DNA of 64,000 bases from Crossiella sp. CA-258035 (GCF_030064675.1 NZ_CP116413.1:1707001-1771000), one strand, 5' to 3'. Counted from the first letter of the stretch, positions 43,020-52,180 are shown. Made by a program: numbers and translations. Notes: generated from the sequence alone by a model not told the origin.

Positions 43020-43312
43020 CTCCGCGCGTGACTCGTCCCAGTCCCGGTTGCTCCGGTCGGCTCAAACCGTAGCGGGAGACCCCCGCTGGGTTACCGGCAA
43101 CCACCCAAATCGCAGTCTGTTCTTGAACACAATGCGTGAAGGCCCCCGGCCGGGTGACACTGATCGGGGTGTCGGTTGGTTCTTCTGGCGCATTGGAGGT
43201 TGTGCAGGGCAGAATGACCGCACGGGTGATCGCCGATCGTTCGACGCACCGTCCGTTGCACAAGACGAGGGCCGCGGGGAAGACGTCCCTCGTCGAGTAG
43301 CGGAGGTCAGCA

Positions 43313-43816
43313 GTGAGCGCACGGGGATGCACCAGTGGCGTTGTCTACGTCCACTCGTCGCCGTCTGCGGTCTGTCCGCACGTCGAGTGGGCGATCTCGG
43401 GCACCCTGGGTGGCCGGGCCGACTTGAAGTGGACCGCCCAACCGGCGGCGCCGGGACAGCTGCGCGCCGAGTGCGCCTGGACCGGCGATGCCGGCACCGG
43501 GGCGTCGTTGGTGTCCGCGCTGCGGGCCTGGCCGATGCTCCGCTTCGAGGTCACCGAGGAACCCAGTCCAGGCGTGGACGGCGAGCGGTTCTGCCACGTG
43601 CCGGGTCTCGGCCTGTGGCGGGCGCGCACCAGCGCCAACGGCGACATCGTGGTCAACGAGGACCAGCTGCGCACGCTGATGACGGCCAACCGGGCCGCCG
43701 AGGCGATGACGCACCGGATCGGCGAGCTGCTCGGCGCGGCGTGGGACGACGCGCTGGAGCCGTTCCGGCGGGCCGGTGACGGGGCGCCGGTGACCTGGCT
43801 GCACCGGGTGGGCTGA
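43313..43816 (+). CDS. DUF3145 family protein
   Basis: A 167-residue protein of the actinobacterial DUF3145 family: GVVYVHSSPSAVCPHVEWAI, GRADLKWTAQPAAPGQLRAE, ALRAWPMLRFEVTEEPSPGV and ERFCHVPGLGLWRARTSANG are the conserved blocks. It is cytoplasmic and widely kept in actinomycetes; no function is established. GTG 43313 has GGAGG 6 nt upstream. The 293-base gap before it holds no gene I can support. Confidence 0.92.
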   Translation: MSARGCTSGVVYVHSSPSAVCPHVEWAISGTLGGRADLKWTAQPAAPGQLRAECAWTGDAGTGASLVSALRAWPMLRFEVTEEPSPGVDGERFCHVPGLGLWRARTSANGDIVVNEDQLRTLMTANRAAEAMTHRIGELLGAAWDDALEPFRRAGDGAPVTWLHRVG

Positions 43817-43851
43817 CCAGCGGTGTCCGGCCGGTGTGGCACCCTGTTGGG

Positions 43852-44436
43852 GTGAGTGCCTCGGGTGGCTTGCGGCGGTTCTGGCCGCTGTTCCTGGTCG
43901 GGTTGGTGCTGCTCGGCGCGGGCACGGCCGGGCTGAGCCTGCGCCAGGCCGAGTCGCGGGTCAGCGAGGACCCCCAGGTGCCCGCGGTCATCGACACCAC
44001 CTCGGCCCGGCCGCGCGCCGAGGAGCCCGGACCGTCCACAGTGGAGTTCACCCCGGACGCCAGCGCGCACCCGGACGCCGCCGCCATCAGGAGCACGCTC
44101 ACCGGCTACTTCGACGCGATCAACAACCGCGACTTCGACAAGTGGCGCGCGCACGTGACCAGCAAGGTCGCCCTGGAGTACCAGCGCGCGAACTGGCTGG
44201 CCGACTACGCCAGCACCAAGGACGGCAGCATCCTGGTCCGCCGGGTGATCAACTCGCCGAACAACACGCTGCGGATCATGCTCAGCTTCACCAGCACCCA
44301 GGACGAGGCGAAGTCGCCTGCCACGGCCCGCTCGGACTGCAACCGCTGGCGCTCGACCTACCAGCTGGCCTGGGAGGGACGCCTGCTGCGCATCGACAAG
44401 GGCTCCCCGCAGAGCACCGTGGTCACCGTCTGCTGA
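43852..44436 (+). CDS. Membrane-anchored protein of unknown function
   Basis: A 194-residue protein from GTG 43852. One N-terminal helix (FWPLFLVGLVLLGAGTAGLS) anchors an outer part. Residues about 80-190 (AAIRSTLTGYFDAINNRDFD; TYQLAWEGRLLRIDKGSP) resemble an NTF2-like cone fold as in actinobacterial DUF4878-type proteins. The C-terminal VTVC and the stop codon are part of an 18-bp tandem duplication. Confidence 0.75.
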   Translation: MSASGGLRRFWPLFLVGLVLLGAGTAGLSLRQAESRVSEDPQVPAVIDTTSARPRAEEPGPSTVEFTPDASAHPDAAAIRSTLTGYFDAINNRDFDKWRAHVTSKVALEYQRANWLADYASTKDGSILVRRVINSPNNTLRIMLSFTSTQDEAKSPATARSDCNRWRSTYQLAWEGRLLRIDKGSPQSTVVTVC

Positions 44437-44459
44437 GGGGACACCGTCTGCTGAGGCGG
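44424..44459. repeat. 18-bp tandem duplication across a stop codon
   Basis: CACCGTCTGCTGAGG occurs at 44424-44438 and again at 44442-44456. The unit length is 18, so the copy keeps the same frame and gives a second TGA downstream of the first. It covers the last codons and stop of the gene at 43852. Confidence 0.9.
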
Positions 44460-44496
44460 AAGGCGGACTTGCGCCCCGGTCTGAGGCAGGTGCTGC

Positions 44497-45723
44497 TCAG
44501 ACCGAGGCGAAGGCCAGTGCCACGTTGTGCCCGCCGAAACCGAACGAGTCGTTCACGGCGGCGTGCAGGTTGACGCGGCGGGGTTCACCCGTGACCACGT
44601 CCAGCCCGACCTTGGGGTCGAGGTTCTCCAGGTTCAGCGTCGGCGGGATCAGGCCGTCGCGGACCGCGAGCACGGTGGCGATCGCCTCCACCGCGCCGGA
44701 GCCACCCAGCAGGTGTCCCAGCGCGGACTTCGGCGCGGTGACCACCGCGTGCGTGCCGATGGCGGAGCGGATGGCCGCCGCCTCGGCCACGTCGCCGACC
44801 GGGGTCGACGTCGCGTGCGCGTTCACATGGCCCACGTCCGAGGGCTGGAGGCCCCCGGTGCGCAGCGCGGCCGTGATGGCCCGGCTGGCGCCCTTGCCCT
44901 CGGGTTCGGGCGCGGTGATGTGGTAGGCGTCGGCAGTGGTGCCGATACCGGCCAGCCTGCCGTACACCTTGGCCTTCCGGGCCGCGGCGTACTCGGCCCG
45001 CTCCAGCACCATGATCCCGGCGCCCTCACCCAGCACGAACCCGTCGCGCGCGAGGTCGAACGGACGGGAGGCCCGTTCGGGTTCGTCGTTGCGCGTGCTC
45101 ATCGCCCGCATCTGCGAGAACCCGGCCACCGGCAGCGCGCAGATGCTCGCCTCGGCGCCGCCGCAGACCACCACGTCGACCTCCCCGGCCTTGAGCATCC
45201 GCCACGCCCAGGCGATCGCCTCGGCGCCGGAGGCGCAGGCCGAGACCGGGGCGTGCACCCCGGCCCTGGAGCCCAGCTCGAGCCCGACCACGGCCGCGGG
45301 GCCGTTGGGCATGAGCATCGGCACGGTCAGCGGCGAGACCTTCCGCTTCCCGTACTGCTCCAGGATGTCGTCCTGGCCGAGGATGGTCAGTGCGCCGCCG
45401 ATGCCGGTGCCCACCACCACGGCCAGCCGCTCGGGCTCGACCTCGGGGGAACCGGCGTCCGCCCACGCCTGGCGGGCGGCGACCAGCGCGACCTGCTCCG
45501 ACCGGTCGAGGCGGCGAGCCTCGACCCTGGTCAGCACCTCGGTGGGCTCGACAGCGAGCTGGGCGGCGATCCGCACGTCCAGCTCGAACCTGTCCACCCA
45601 GTCGGCCTTCAGCTCGCCGACCCCGCTGCGCCCGGCGAGCATCGCGTCCCAGGTGGACGCGACGTCGCCGCCGAGCGGGGTCGTCGCACCGAGACCGGTG
45701 ACGACAACGTCAGCAGATGTCAT
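44497..45723 (-). CDS. fabF: Beta-ketoacyl-ACP synthase II (KasA/KasB-type)
   Basis: A 408-residue condensing enzyme. SACASGAEAIAWAWRML holds the active Cys, NAHATSTPVGD and KSALGHLLGGSG hold the two His residues, and FGFGGHNVALAF is the C-terminal loop. It extends acyl-ACP with malonyl-ACP in fatty acid synthase II. Its start overlaps the acyl carrier protein stop by four bases, and it is the last gene of fabD-fabH-acp-fabF, the actinobacterial arrangement. Confidence 0.96.
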   Translation of the reverse strand: MTSADVVVTGLGATTPLGGDVASTWDAMLAGRSGVGELKADWVDRFELDVRIAAQLAVEPTEVLTRVEARRLDRSEQVALVAARQAWADAGSPEVEPERLAVVVGTGIGGALTILGQDDILEQYGKRKVSPLTVPMLMPNGPAAVVGLELGSRAGVHAPVSACASGAEAIAWAWRMLKAGEVDVVVCGGAEASICALPVAGFSQMRAMSTRNDEPERASRPFDLARDGFVLGEGAGIMVLERAEYAAARKAKVYGRLAGIGTTADAYHITAPEPEGKGASRAITAALRTGGLQPSDVGHVNAHATSTPVGDVAEAAAIRSAIGTHAVVTAPKSALGHLLGGSGAVEAIATVLAVRDGLIPPTLNLENLDPKVGLDVVTGEPRRVNLHAAVNDSFGFGGHNVALAFASV

Positions 45724-45962
45724 TGGTTCTTCGAGATGTAGGCCACCGCGTCACCGACGGTCTTCAGGTTGACCAGCTCGTCGTCCGGGATCTTCACGCC
45801 GAACTTGTCCTCGGCCTGCACCGCGACCTCGACCATGGACAGCGAGTCGATGTCCAGGTCGTCCACGAAGGACTTCTCGGCGGCCACGTCGGCCTGGTCG
45901 ACACCCGCGACCTCCTCGATGATCTCCGCGAGGCCGTCGAGAATTTCCTTTTCCGAAGCCAT
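45720..45962 (-). CDS. acpP: Acyl carrier protein
   Basis: An 80-residue acidic four-helix protein. DDLDIDSLSMVEVAVQAEDK contains the DSL serine that takes the phosphopantetheine arm. FGVKIPDDELVNLKTVGDAV is the standard second half. It carries the growing acyl chain between FabD, FabH and FabF, all encoded beside it. Confidence 0.97.
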   Translation of the reverse strand: MASEKEILDGLAEIIEEVAGVDQADVAAEKSFVDDLDIDSLSMVEVAVQAEDKFGVKIPDDELVNLKTVGDAVAYISKNQ

Positions 45963-46041
45963 GAAGCTGTTCCTCTCTAGTTACCCACCGACCGGGACGG
46001 CAACGGCCGTCCCGGAGTCTGTTGTGCGCCCGCCCCCGCGC

Positions 46042-47007
46042 TCAGGGGCAGATGACCACCTGTCCGGCCGAGACCAGCCCGGCGCCGAAACCGATCAGCA
46101 GCAGCACGTCACCGCTGGAGATCTCGCCCGCCTCGCGCATGTGGTCCAGCGCGATCGGGATCGAGGCGGAGGAGGTGTTGCCACTGGTGACGATGTCACG
46201 GGCGACCACCAGGTCCTCGCGGGCGCCCCGGCCGCGCAGCTCCTTGGCGATCGACTCCACGATGCGCAGGTTCGCCTGGTGCGGCACCAGCGCGTCGATG
46301 TCGGAGAGCTTGAGCCCGGCCAGCTCCACCGCGCGCTCGGCCACCGGCCAGTTCTCCGTGGTCGCCCAGCGGAAGACCGACTGGCCCTCCTGGTAGAGGT
46401 AGCGCTGCGGGGTCACGCCGATCATCTCGGCAAGGCCGCCCGCGCTCTCCCAGGCCACCGGCCCGATGGCCGGCTCGTCCGAGGGTCCGATCACCGCGGC
46501 GCCCGCGCCGTCGGCGAAGATGATGCAGGTCGAGCGGTCGGTCCAGTCCACCCAGTCGGTGAAGCGCTCGGCGCCGATCACCAGCGCGTACCGGGAGGAG
46601 CCGCCGCGGACCAGGTCCGAGGCGGTGGCCATGGCGTAGCAGAAGCCCGCGCAGGCCGCGTTCACGTCGAAGGCGCCCGCCCGGCCGACCCCGATCCGCG
46701 CGGCGACCTGGGCCGCGGCGTTGGGGATGGTGCTGGGCATGGTGCAGGTGGCGATGATGACCGTGTCGATGTCATTGGGGTCCAGCCCGGAGTCCGCGAC
46801 GGCCTTCTTGCCGGCCTCGACCGCCATGTCGGTCAGCGACTGGTCCTCGCGGGCGAGCCTGCGGGTCTTGATGCCGACCCGGCTCTGGATCCACTCGTCG
46901 GAGGTGTCCACCAGCTTCGCGATGTCGTGGTTGGTCACCACGCGGTCGCCCTGGTGGCTGCCTAGTCCGATGATCTTCGTGCCGACCGGGCCGGGGGCCA
47001 GCTGCAT
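46042..47007 (-). CDS. fabH: Beta-ketoacyl-ACP synthase III
   Basis: A 321-residue initiating condensing enzyme. FDVNAACAGFCYAMATASDL holds the active Cys, ALVPHQANLRIVESIAKEL the His, and NTSSASIPIALDHM the Asn; SDEWIQSRVGIKTRRLA is the N-terminal signature. It condenses an acyl-CoA primer with malonyl-ACP to begin each fatty acid. ATG 47007 has GAGGAG 9 nt upstream; an in-frame GTG at 47031 overlapping fabD is possible. Confidence 0.95.
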   Translation of the reverse strand: MQLAPGPVGTKIIGLGSHQGDRVVTNHDIAKLVDTSDEWIQSRVGIKTRRLAREDQSLTDMAVEAGKKAVADSGLDPNDIDTVIIATCTMPSTIPNAAAQVAARIGVGRAGAFDVNAACAGFCYAMATASDLVRGGSSRYALVIGAERFTDWVDWTDRSTCIIFADGAGAAVIGPSDEPAIGPVAWESAGGLAEMIGVTPQRYLYQEGQSVFRWATTENWPVAERAVELAGLKLSDIDALVPHQANLRIVESIAKELRGRGAREDLVVARDIVTSGNTSSASIPIALDHMREAGEISSGDVLLLIGFGAGLVSAGQVVICP

Positions 47008-47027
47008 CGTTGGTCGCTCCTCGTTGC

Positions 47028-47960
47028 TCACGCCGCACCACCGGCGAACAGGTCGGCCGCCTTGTCGAGGTCGGCCGGGGACTTCAGGGGGAGCCGCGTC
47101 AGGTCGGGAAGCTCCCGCTTGACCAGTCCGCTCAGCGTCCCGGCCGGAGGCAGCTCGACGACCGCGGTGACCCCCTGAGTGCCGAGGGTGGTCATGCAGG
47201 CGTCCCAACGCACCGGCGAGGTCACCTGGGTGACCAGCCGGCCAAGCACTTCGGCACCGTCGGTGCCCACAGGGAGCACAGCGCCTTCGGCGTTGGACAA
47301 CAAGGGGCGCGTGACGTTGTTCACCGCCACCGACGCGGCGCGGGCGCGCAGCGCCTCGGCCGCGGGGGCCATGTAATGGGTGTGGAAGGCGCCCGCCACG
47401 GGCAGCGCCTTGACCCGCGCCCGCTCGGGCGCCTCGGCGAGCAGCTTGTCCAGCCCGGCCAGGCTGCCCGCGGCCACGATCTGTCCGGCGCCGTTGCGGT
47501 TGGCGGGAACCAGGCCGAGCTCCTCGATCCGCGCGAGGACCTCGGTCTCCACACCGCCCATCACGGCGACCATGCCGGTCGGTTCGAGCGCGCACGCGGC
47601 GGCCATCTCGGCCCCGCGCACCGCGGCCAGCGCGACGGCGTCATCGGCGGTGAGCACGCCACCAACTGCTGCGGCGGCGAGCTCACCGACCGAGTGGCCG
47701 GCAACCGGGACGTCGGTGGGCAACTCGACCCGGCGGGCCAACTCTTCGTACGCCAGCAGCGCCAGAGCCACCACCAGTGGCTGGGTCACCGACGTGTCCT
47801 TGATCTCCTCGGCGCTCGCCGTGGTGCCGAGGCGGACCAGGTCCAGCCCGGTCAGCTCGGACCAGTGGGACAGCCGCTCGGCAGTGCCGGGCAGTTCGAG
47901 CCATGGACCGAACATGCCGGGGGACTGCGAGCCCTGTCCGGGAGCGAGGAGCGCGATCAC
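47028..47960 (-). CDS. fabD: Malonyl-CoA:ACP transacylase
   Basis: A 310-residue acyltransferase. LLAPGQGSQSPGM is the first oxyanion loop, AGHSVGELAAAAVGGVLTA holds the active Ser (GHSxGE), and AGAFHTHYMAPAAEAL holds the catalytic His. It loads malonyl groups onto the acyl carrier protein. It is first in the fatty acid operon, behind the FasR-type regulator gene, and the 185-base gap upstream holds a candidate operator. Confidence 0.95.
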   Translation of the reverse strand: MIALLAPGQGSQSPGMFGPWLELPGTAERLSHWSELTGLDLVRLGTTASAEEIKDTSVTQPLVVALALLAYEELARRVELPTDVPVAGHSVGELAAAAVGGVLTADDAVALAAVRGAEMAAACALEPTGMVAVMGGVETEVLARIEELGLVPANRNGAGQIVAAGSLAGLDKLLAEAPERARVKALPVAGAFHTHYMAPAAEALRARAASVAVNNVTRPLLSNAEGAVLPVGTDGAEVLGRLVTQVTSPVRWDACMTTLGTQGVTAVVELPPAGTLSGLVKRELPDLTRLPLKSPADLDKAADLFAGGAA

Positions 47961-48027
47961 GTCGGTAACTGAACACGCTCCGGCGGTTTGCTGGCATGCC
48001 GCCGGGAACCAACTTCGGGGGCTCTGT

Positions 48028-48044
48028 TTGTGGAGTGTCTACAA
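48028..48044. promoter_or_regulatory. Candidate FasR operator upstream of fabD
   Basis: TTGTGGAGTGTCTACAA is an imperfect palindrome (TTGTnGAn-T-nTCnACAA) about 68-84 bases before the fabD start, in the only sizeable gap between fasR and fabD. The position suits the acyl-CoA-responsive activator encoded next to it. Binding is inferred from position and symmetry. Confidence 0.4.
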
Positions 48045-48145
48045 GCGGTGAGCAAAAACCGCCCCGCATATGTCTGTTTCATTGTGGTCAGCGCCAAGAA
48101 GTCCGCTCGCTGGCTAGGCCGAACGGGTGAGTGGTGAGACCGGGA

Positions 48146-49351
48146 TCACCAGAGTCCGCGAGCCCTGGCCAGCCGCCCGACCGCCAGGGCCACCCGCAGC
48201 ACCAGCGCGTCCCTCGGATCGGTGGCGGTGTGCCCGGTGATCTCGGCCACCCGGCGCAGCCGGTACCGCACCGTGTTGGAGTGCACGAACAAGGTCCGCG
48301 CACAGCTCTCCAGCACGCCACCGGCCTCCAGGTAGGCCTCCACCGTCTCCAGCAGCGAGCCGCCCGCCTCCACCAGCGGCCGCACCACCCGTTCCACCAG
48401 CTGCCGCTCCGCCTCCGGGTCCCCGGCCAGCGCGCGCTCGGGCAGCAGCTCGCCGGAGCGCACCGGCCGCGGCGCGGCGGGCCAGCCGACCACCGCGCGC
48501 AGCCCGGAGATGGCGTCGGCCGCGCTGTGGTGCGCCTCGGCCAGGCTGGCCACGGTCGGCCCGGCCACCACCGGCCCGTCGCCGAAGGCCTCGGACATCT
48601 TGGCCAGCACGTCGTGCCCGGTGGACCCGGCCACCGGCCCGCCGAGCACCACCACCAGCCGGGAGCCCTGCACGCCGAGCAGCACCGCGCGCCCGGTGCG
48701 GGCGGCCCGGCTGCGCACGTCGAAGACCACCGCGGGCGGGTCGTCGCTGGCCGGGTTGCCGACCAGCACGGTGGCCTCGGCGGCCAGGTCCCAGCCGAGC
48801 GCGGCGGCCCGCGAGAGCAGCGACTCCTCGGCGTCGCCACGCACGATGCCGTCCACCATCAGCGCTTCCAGCCGGGCGTCCCAGGCGCCCCTGGCCTCGG
48901 CCGCGGCGGCGTAGGAGGTGGCCGCGGCGAAGGCGATCTCCCGGCCGTAGCGCAGCACCGCCTCGGTCAGCCAGCTCCGCTCCGCGGTGTCCCGGCCCAG
49001 TATCGGCAGCTGCTGCTCCAGCTGGTCGATGGCGATCCGGACCAGCTCCACGGTCTGCCGCAGGCTGACCCAGCGGGAGATGTCGCGCGGCGCGGCCCGG
49101 AACGCCTCCGCGGTCAGCCGGATGGCCTGCCGGGGGTCGCGCAGCCACTCCACGAAGTTGGCCGCGCCGGTCTGGATCACCAGCAGCACGCTGGCCCGCT
49201 GGTCGGCCGGCATCCGGCGGAACCAGGGCAGCTGGGAGTCCATCGCGGCGATGCTGGCCGCGGCCAGGTCGCCGGAGGCGCGCTCCAGTCCGCGCAGGGT
49301 GGCCGGCGACAGCTCCGGCGGATGCGTGCCGGGCCCGGCCTCGGTGCTCAT
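48146..49351 (-). CDS. fasR: PucR-family transcriptional regulator of fatty acid synthesis (FasR-like)
   Basis: A 401-residue regulator. The C-terminal PucR helix-turn-helix is clear: ETVEAYLEAGGVLESCARTL then FVHSNTVRYRLRRVAEITGH. The N-terminal 350 residues are the GGDEF-like/CdaR-type sensory region of the Streptomyces FasR protein. FasR in Streptomyces binds in front of fabD and activates the fabD-fabH-acp-fabF operon; the same gene order here supports the name. Confidence 0.9.
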   Translation of the reverse strand: MSTEAGPGTHPPELSPATLRGLERASGDLAAASIAAMDSQLPWFRRMPADQRASVLLVIQTGAANFVEWLRDPRQAIRLTAEAFRAAPRDISRWVSLRQTVELVRIAIDQLEQQLPILGRDTAERSWLTEAVLRYGREIAFAAATSYAAAAEARGAWDARLEALMVDGIVRGDAEESLLSRAAALGWDLAAEATVLVGNPASDDPPAVVFDVRSRAARTGRAVLLGVQGSRLVVVLGGPVAGSTGHDVLAKMSEAFGDGPVVAGPTVASLAEAHHSAADAISGLRAVVGWPAAPRPVRSGELLPERALAGDPEAERQLVERVVRPLVEAGGSLLETVEAYLEAGGVLESCARTLFVHSNTVRYRLRRVAEITGHTATDPRDALVLRVALAVGRLARARGLW

Positions 49352-49539
49352 GCCGCCCAGAATCCCACGTCCGGCCGGTACTCAGGCGCACGCTGAGCGT
49401 TACCACAGTCGGGCGACCTTCTATACGGGGAAAATCCCAGATTAATGTGCGGCCAGTTCGCCCTGTTTTCCCTGCTCACCCGTCGGTAGGAACGAGCTGC
49501 TCGCCCGAAAGGGGCACAGGCGATGCAGGAGGTTCCACT

Positions 49540-51180
49540 GTGCGTAGCACAACCGCCATCCGCGGCAGGTGGTCGCGAGCGGCCGCGCTGACGCTGGCGC
49601 TGCTCGGGCTGCTCGGCACCCAGGTCGTGACCGCGACCTCGGCGGCCGACGCGGCCGAGACGGCCAGCCCGGCCGCGCTCAAGGAGTTCTACGGCCAGGT
49701 CCCGAACTGGCAGCCGTGCAAGTTCAACACCGGGCTGGACTGCGCCACCCTGGTGGTGCCGCTGGACTACCGCAAGCCCAAGCAGGAGAAGATCTCGCTG
49801 TCGGTGAGCAGGCTCAAGGCCAGCGACCCGGCCAAGCGGCGCGGCATCCTGCTGACCAACCCGGGTGGTCCCGGCGGCAGCGGCCTGGCCATGCCGACCT
49901 ACTTCTACGGCACCCCGCTGACCGAGGTCTACGACCTGATCGGCTTCGACCCGCGCGGGGTCAACGAGTCCACCCTGCTCAGCTGCGAGGTCACCACCGA
50001 CCTGCACAAGCTCAGCTCCCGCCCGGAGGACAAGGACTTCCCGGCCTGGGCGGCCAGCGCCCGGCAGAGCGAGGAAGCCTGCCGCAAGGCCGGTGGCGCG
50101 CTGCGCAAGCACGTCAACACGCCCAACACCGCCCGCGACATGGACGTCATCCGCGGCGTGCTGGGGGAGAAGAAGCTCAACTACGTCGGCTACTCCTACG
50201 GCACCTACCTCGGCGCGGTCTACGGCAGCCTGTTCCCCAAGCAGCTGGACCGCAGCGTGCTGGACTCCGCGGTGCACCCGGAGTGGATCTGGCGGGAGCA
50301 GTTCAAGCGCCAGTCGGTGGCCTTCCGGGAGAACGTGGACCTGTGGGCCGAGTGGGCCGGGCAGCGCAACAACCGCTTCGGCATCGGCAAGACCAAGGCC
50401 GAGGTGCTGGCCACCGTCGAGCAGGTGGCGGCCAAGCTGCACGCCAAGCCGGTGGACGGCTTCGACCGCACCCAGTTCGACGCGGGCATGGGCGGCGGCG
50501 CGCGGTACCGGTTCAACTGGGAGTTCCTGGCCGAGGACGTGAAGTACTTCCGGGACTTCCAGCCGGGCTCCGCCGAGTTCGCCGAGGCGGTCAAGGCGGG
50601 CAAGGAACTGGCCGCGCTGGGCCTGGCCCAGCTGCGTCCCGGCGTGTTCGACACGGTGACCTGCGAGGCGGACTGGCCGGGTGACCTCAACACCTACTAC
50701 CAGGACATGCGTGAGTTCCGGGACCGCTACCCCTACGGCCTCGGCGTCGGCCGCGCCGCGCCGCGCACCTGCACCTTCCGCTCCTTCACCCCGCCGGAGC
50801 AGCCGGTCAAGCTCAAGCGCAAGGGCTACCAGACCGGTCTGGTGATCCAGGCCGACGGCGACACCCAGACCCACTACGACGGCGGCCCGGCCATGGCCGA
50901 GCGACTGGAGGACCACCTGATCTCGGTGGCCGACGAGGGCCGCCACGGCCTGTACGCCCTCGGCGGCAACACCTGCGTGGACCAGCACGTGAACCGGTAC
51001 CTGGTCGACGGCGTGCTGCCGCCGAGCCGGGTGATCTGCGCGGGCACCCCGCGTCCGGACGTGCCTGCCGACACCGAGTCCGCGTGGTCCCGCCGGTCCG
51101 CGCCCACCCCGCCGTCCGCGCTGGCGGAGAAGGTGCGCGCGGCCGCGGCAGCCAACAAGGTGACCAACCTGCCGTTCTGA
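49540..51180 (+). CDS. Secreted tripeptidyl aminopeptidase-like alpha/beta hydrolase
   Basis: A 546-residue exported hydrolase. Signal peptide about 1-38 (ALTLALLGLLGTQVVTATSA). LTNPGGPGGSGLAM is the oxyanion region, NYVGYSYGTYLGAVYGSLFP holds the nucleophile (GxSxG), and late residues LVIQADGDTQTHYDGGPAMA and DEGRHGLYALGGNTCVD hold the Asp and His. The C-terminal TAP-like domain is present. Such enzymes of Streptomyces cut tripeptides from the N-terminus of proteins. GTG 49540 has GGAGG 7 nt upstream. Confidence 0.92.
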   Translation: MRSTTAIRGRWSRAAALTLALLGLLGTQVVTATSAADAAETASPAALKEFYGQVPNWQPCKFNTGLDCATLVVPLDYRKPKQEKISLSVSRLKASDPAKRRGILLTNPGGPGGSGLAMPTYFYGTPLTEVYDLIGFDPRGVNESTLLSCEVTTDLHKLSSRPEDKDFPAWAASARQSEEACRKAGGALRKHVNTPNTARDMDVIRGVLGEKKLNYVGYSYGTYLGAVYGSLFPKQLDRSVLDSAVHPEWIWREQFKRQSVAFRENVDLWAEWAGQRNNRFGIGKTKAEVLATVEQVAAKLHAKPVDGFDRTQFDAGMGGGARYRFNWEFLAEDVKYFRDFQPGSAEFAEAVKAGKELAALGLAQLRPGVFDTVTCEADWPGDLNTYYQDMREFRDRYPYGLGVGRAAPRTCTFRSFTPPEQPVKLKRKGYQTGLVIQADGDTQTHYDGGPAMAERLEDHLISVADEGRHGLYALGGNTCVDQHVNRYLVDGVLPPSRVICAGTPRPDVPADTESAWSRRSAPTPPSALAEKVRAAAAANKVTNLPF

Positions 51181-51207
51181 TTTCCACGCTGACACAACGA
51201 AAAAAGG

Positions 51208-51239
51208 GAGAAGGCCCGGCGCTCGCGCCGGGCCTTCTC
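51208..51239 (+). terminator. Strong hairpin terminator after the aminopeptidase gene
   Basis: GAGAAGGCCCGGCG (51208-51221) pairs perfectly with CGCCGGGCCTTCTC (51226-51239) around a CTCG loop. It begins 27 bases after the stop, with an A run just upstream; the T tract is poor, as is usual in high-GC actinomycetes. Confidence 0.85.
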
Positions 51240-51298
51240 ATCCCTCCGGTCCCCACCGGTGGTTCTACTGTGGACGGTCAGGGCCGTTCGGGCCAGTC

Positions 51299-51317
51299 CA
51301 TTACTCCTATCGGGTCT
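51299..51317 (+). promoter_or_regulatory. Conserved upstream motif, second copy
   Basis: CATTACTCCTATCGGGTCT matches the motif at 18709 in 17 of 19 bases. It lies 83 bases before the start of the next gene and after the terminator of the previous one, so it is in a promoter position. Confidence 0.5.
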
Positions 51318-51399
51318 GTGTTGCGCCTTGCTGGTTTAGGCCGAGCAGCCCACGATCAACTCCGGTAGCGACAACCTGTCGCGGACAGAGGAGGAAGTC

Positions 51400-52179
51400 G
51401 TGGGAGGCGAACTACGCCGGGGACTCGCGGACGCGTGGTCCATGGTGGCGACATTTGTGCCGAAGCTCTTCGGCTTCCTGCTGATCCTGTTGGTCGGCTG
51501 GCTGATCGCCAAGGCGCTGGCCAAGGTGGTCTCGTTGCTGCTGCGCAAGACTGGCTTCAACCGGCTGGCCGACAAGGCGGGCGTGGGCACGCTGCTGGCC
51601 AGCCAGCGGGTGGACGCCGCCGAGATCATCGTCAAGCTCGTCTACTACTTCGTCCTGCTGATCGCACTGCAACTGGCCTTCAGCGCCTTCGGCACCGGCA
51701 ACGCGGTGAGCCAGCTGCTCACCGACATCGTCAGCTACCTGCCGCGGATCGTGGTGGCGATCGTGCTGCTGCTGGTGTCCGCGGCCATCGCCAGGGTGGT
51801 GCGGGACATGGTGAGCGCCGCGCTCGGCGCGCGCCCGTTCACCCCGCTGCTGCGCGGCATCACCTACGCCTTCATCCTGGCGCTGGGTGTGATCGCCGCG
51901 CTGAACCAGCTCGGCATCGCCACCGCGGTCACCCTGCCGGTGCTGATCACGGTGCTGGCTACGGTCGGCGGCATCCTGGTGGTGGGCGTCGGCGGCGGCC
52001 TGATCCGGCCGATGCAGGACCGCTGGGGTCGCTGGCTGAGCCGGATCGAGAGCGAGGCCGCGGCCGGCCGCAACCCCGCTCCCGCGCCGGGCACCTCAAC
52101 GCCGCCGGGGCCGCCGCCGAACAACGACCCGACCCCGCCCGCCGGGACGCCGATCCCGCCGATGCCGCCGGCGCAGTAG
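51400..52179 (+). CDS. TM-helix-repeat membrane protein (mechanosensitive-channel-like)
   Basis: A 259-residue protein. FVPKLFGFLLILLVGWLIAK then ALAKVVSLLLRKTGFNRLAD is the conserved TM-helix repeat found in CmpX/MscS-related proteins; a second repeat (YLPRIVVAIVLLLVSAAIAR) follows. Four or five helices in all, then a Pro-rich tail of about 45 residues. The MscS beta domain is missing, so channel activity is uncertain. GTG 51400 is the start; it converges on the phytase gene, with one base between the stops. Confidence 0.82.
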   Translation: MGGELRRGLADAWSMVATFVPKLFGFLLILLVGWLIAKALAKVVSLLLRKTGFNRLADKAGVGTLLASQRVDAAEIIVKLVYYFVLLIALQLAFSAFGTGNAVSQLLTDIVSYLPRIVVAIVLLLVSAAIARVVRDMVSAALGARPFTPLLRGITYAFILALGVIAALNQLGIATAVTLPVLITVLATVGGILVVGVGGGLIRPMQDRWGRWLSRIESEAAAGRNPAPAPGTSTPPGPPPNNDPTPPAGTPIPPMPPAQ

Positions 52180-52180
52180 C

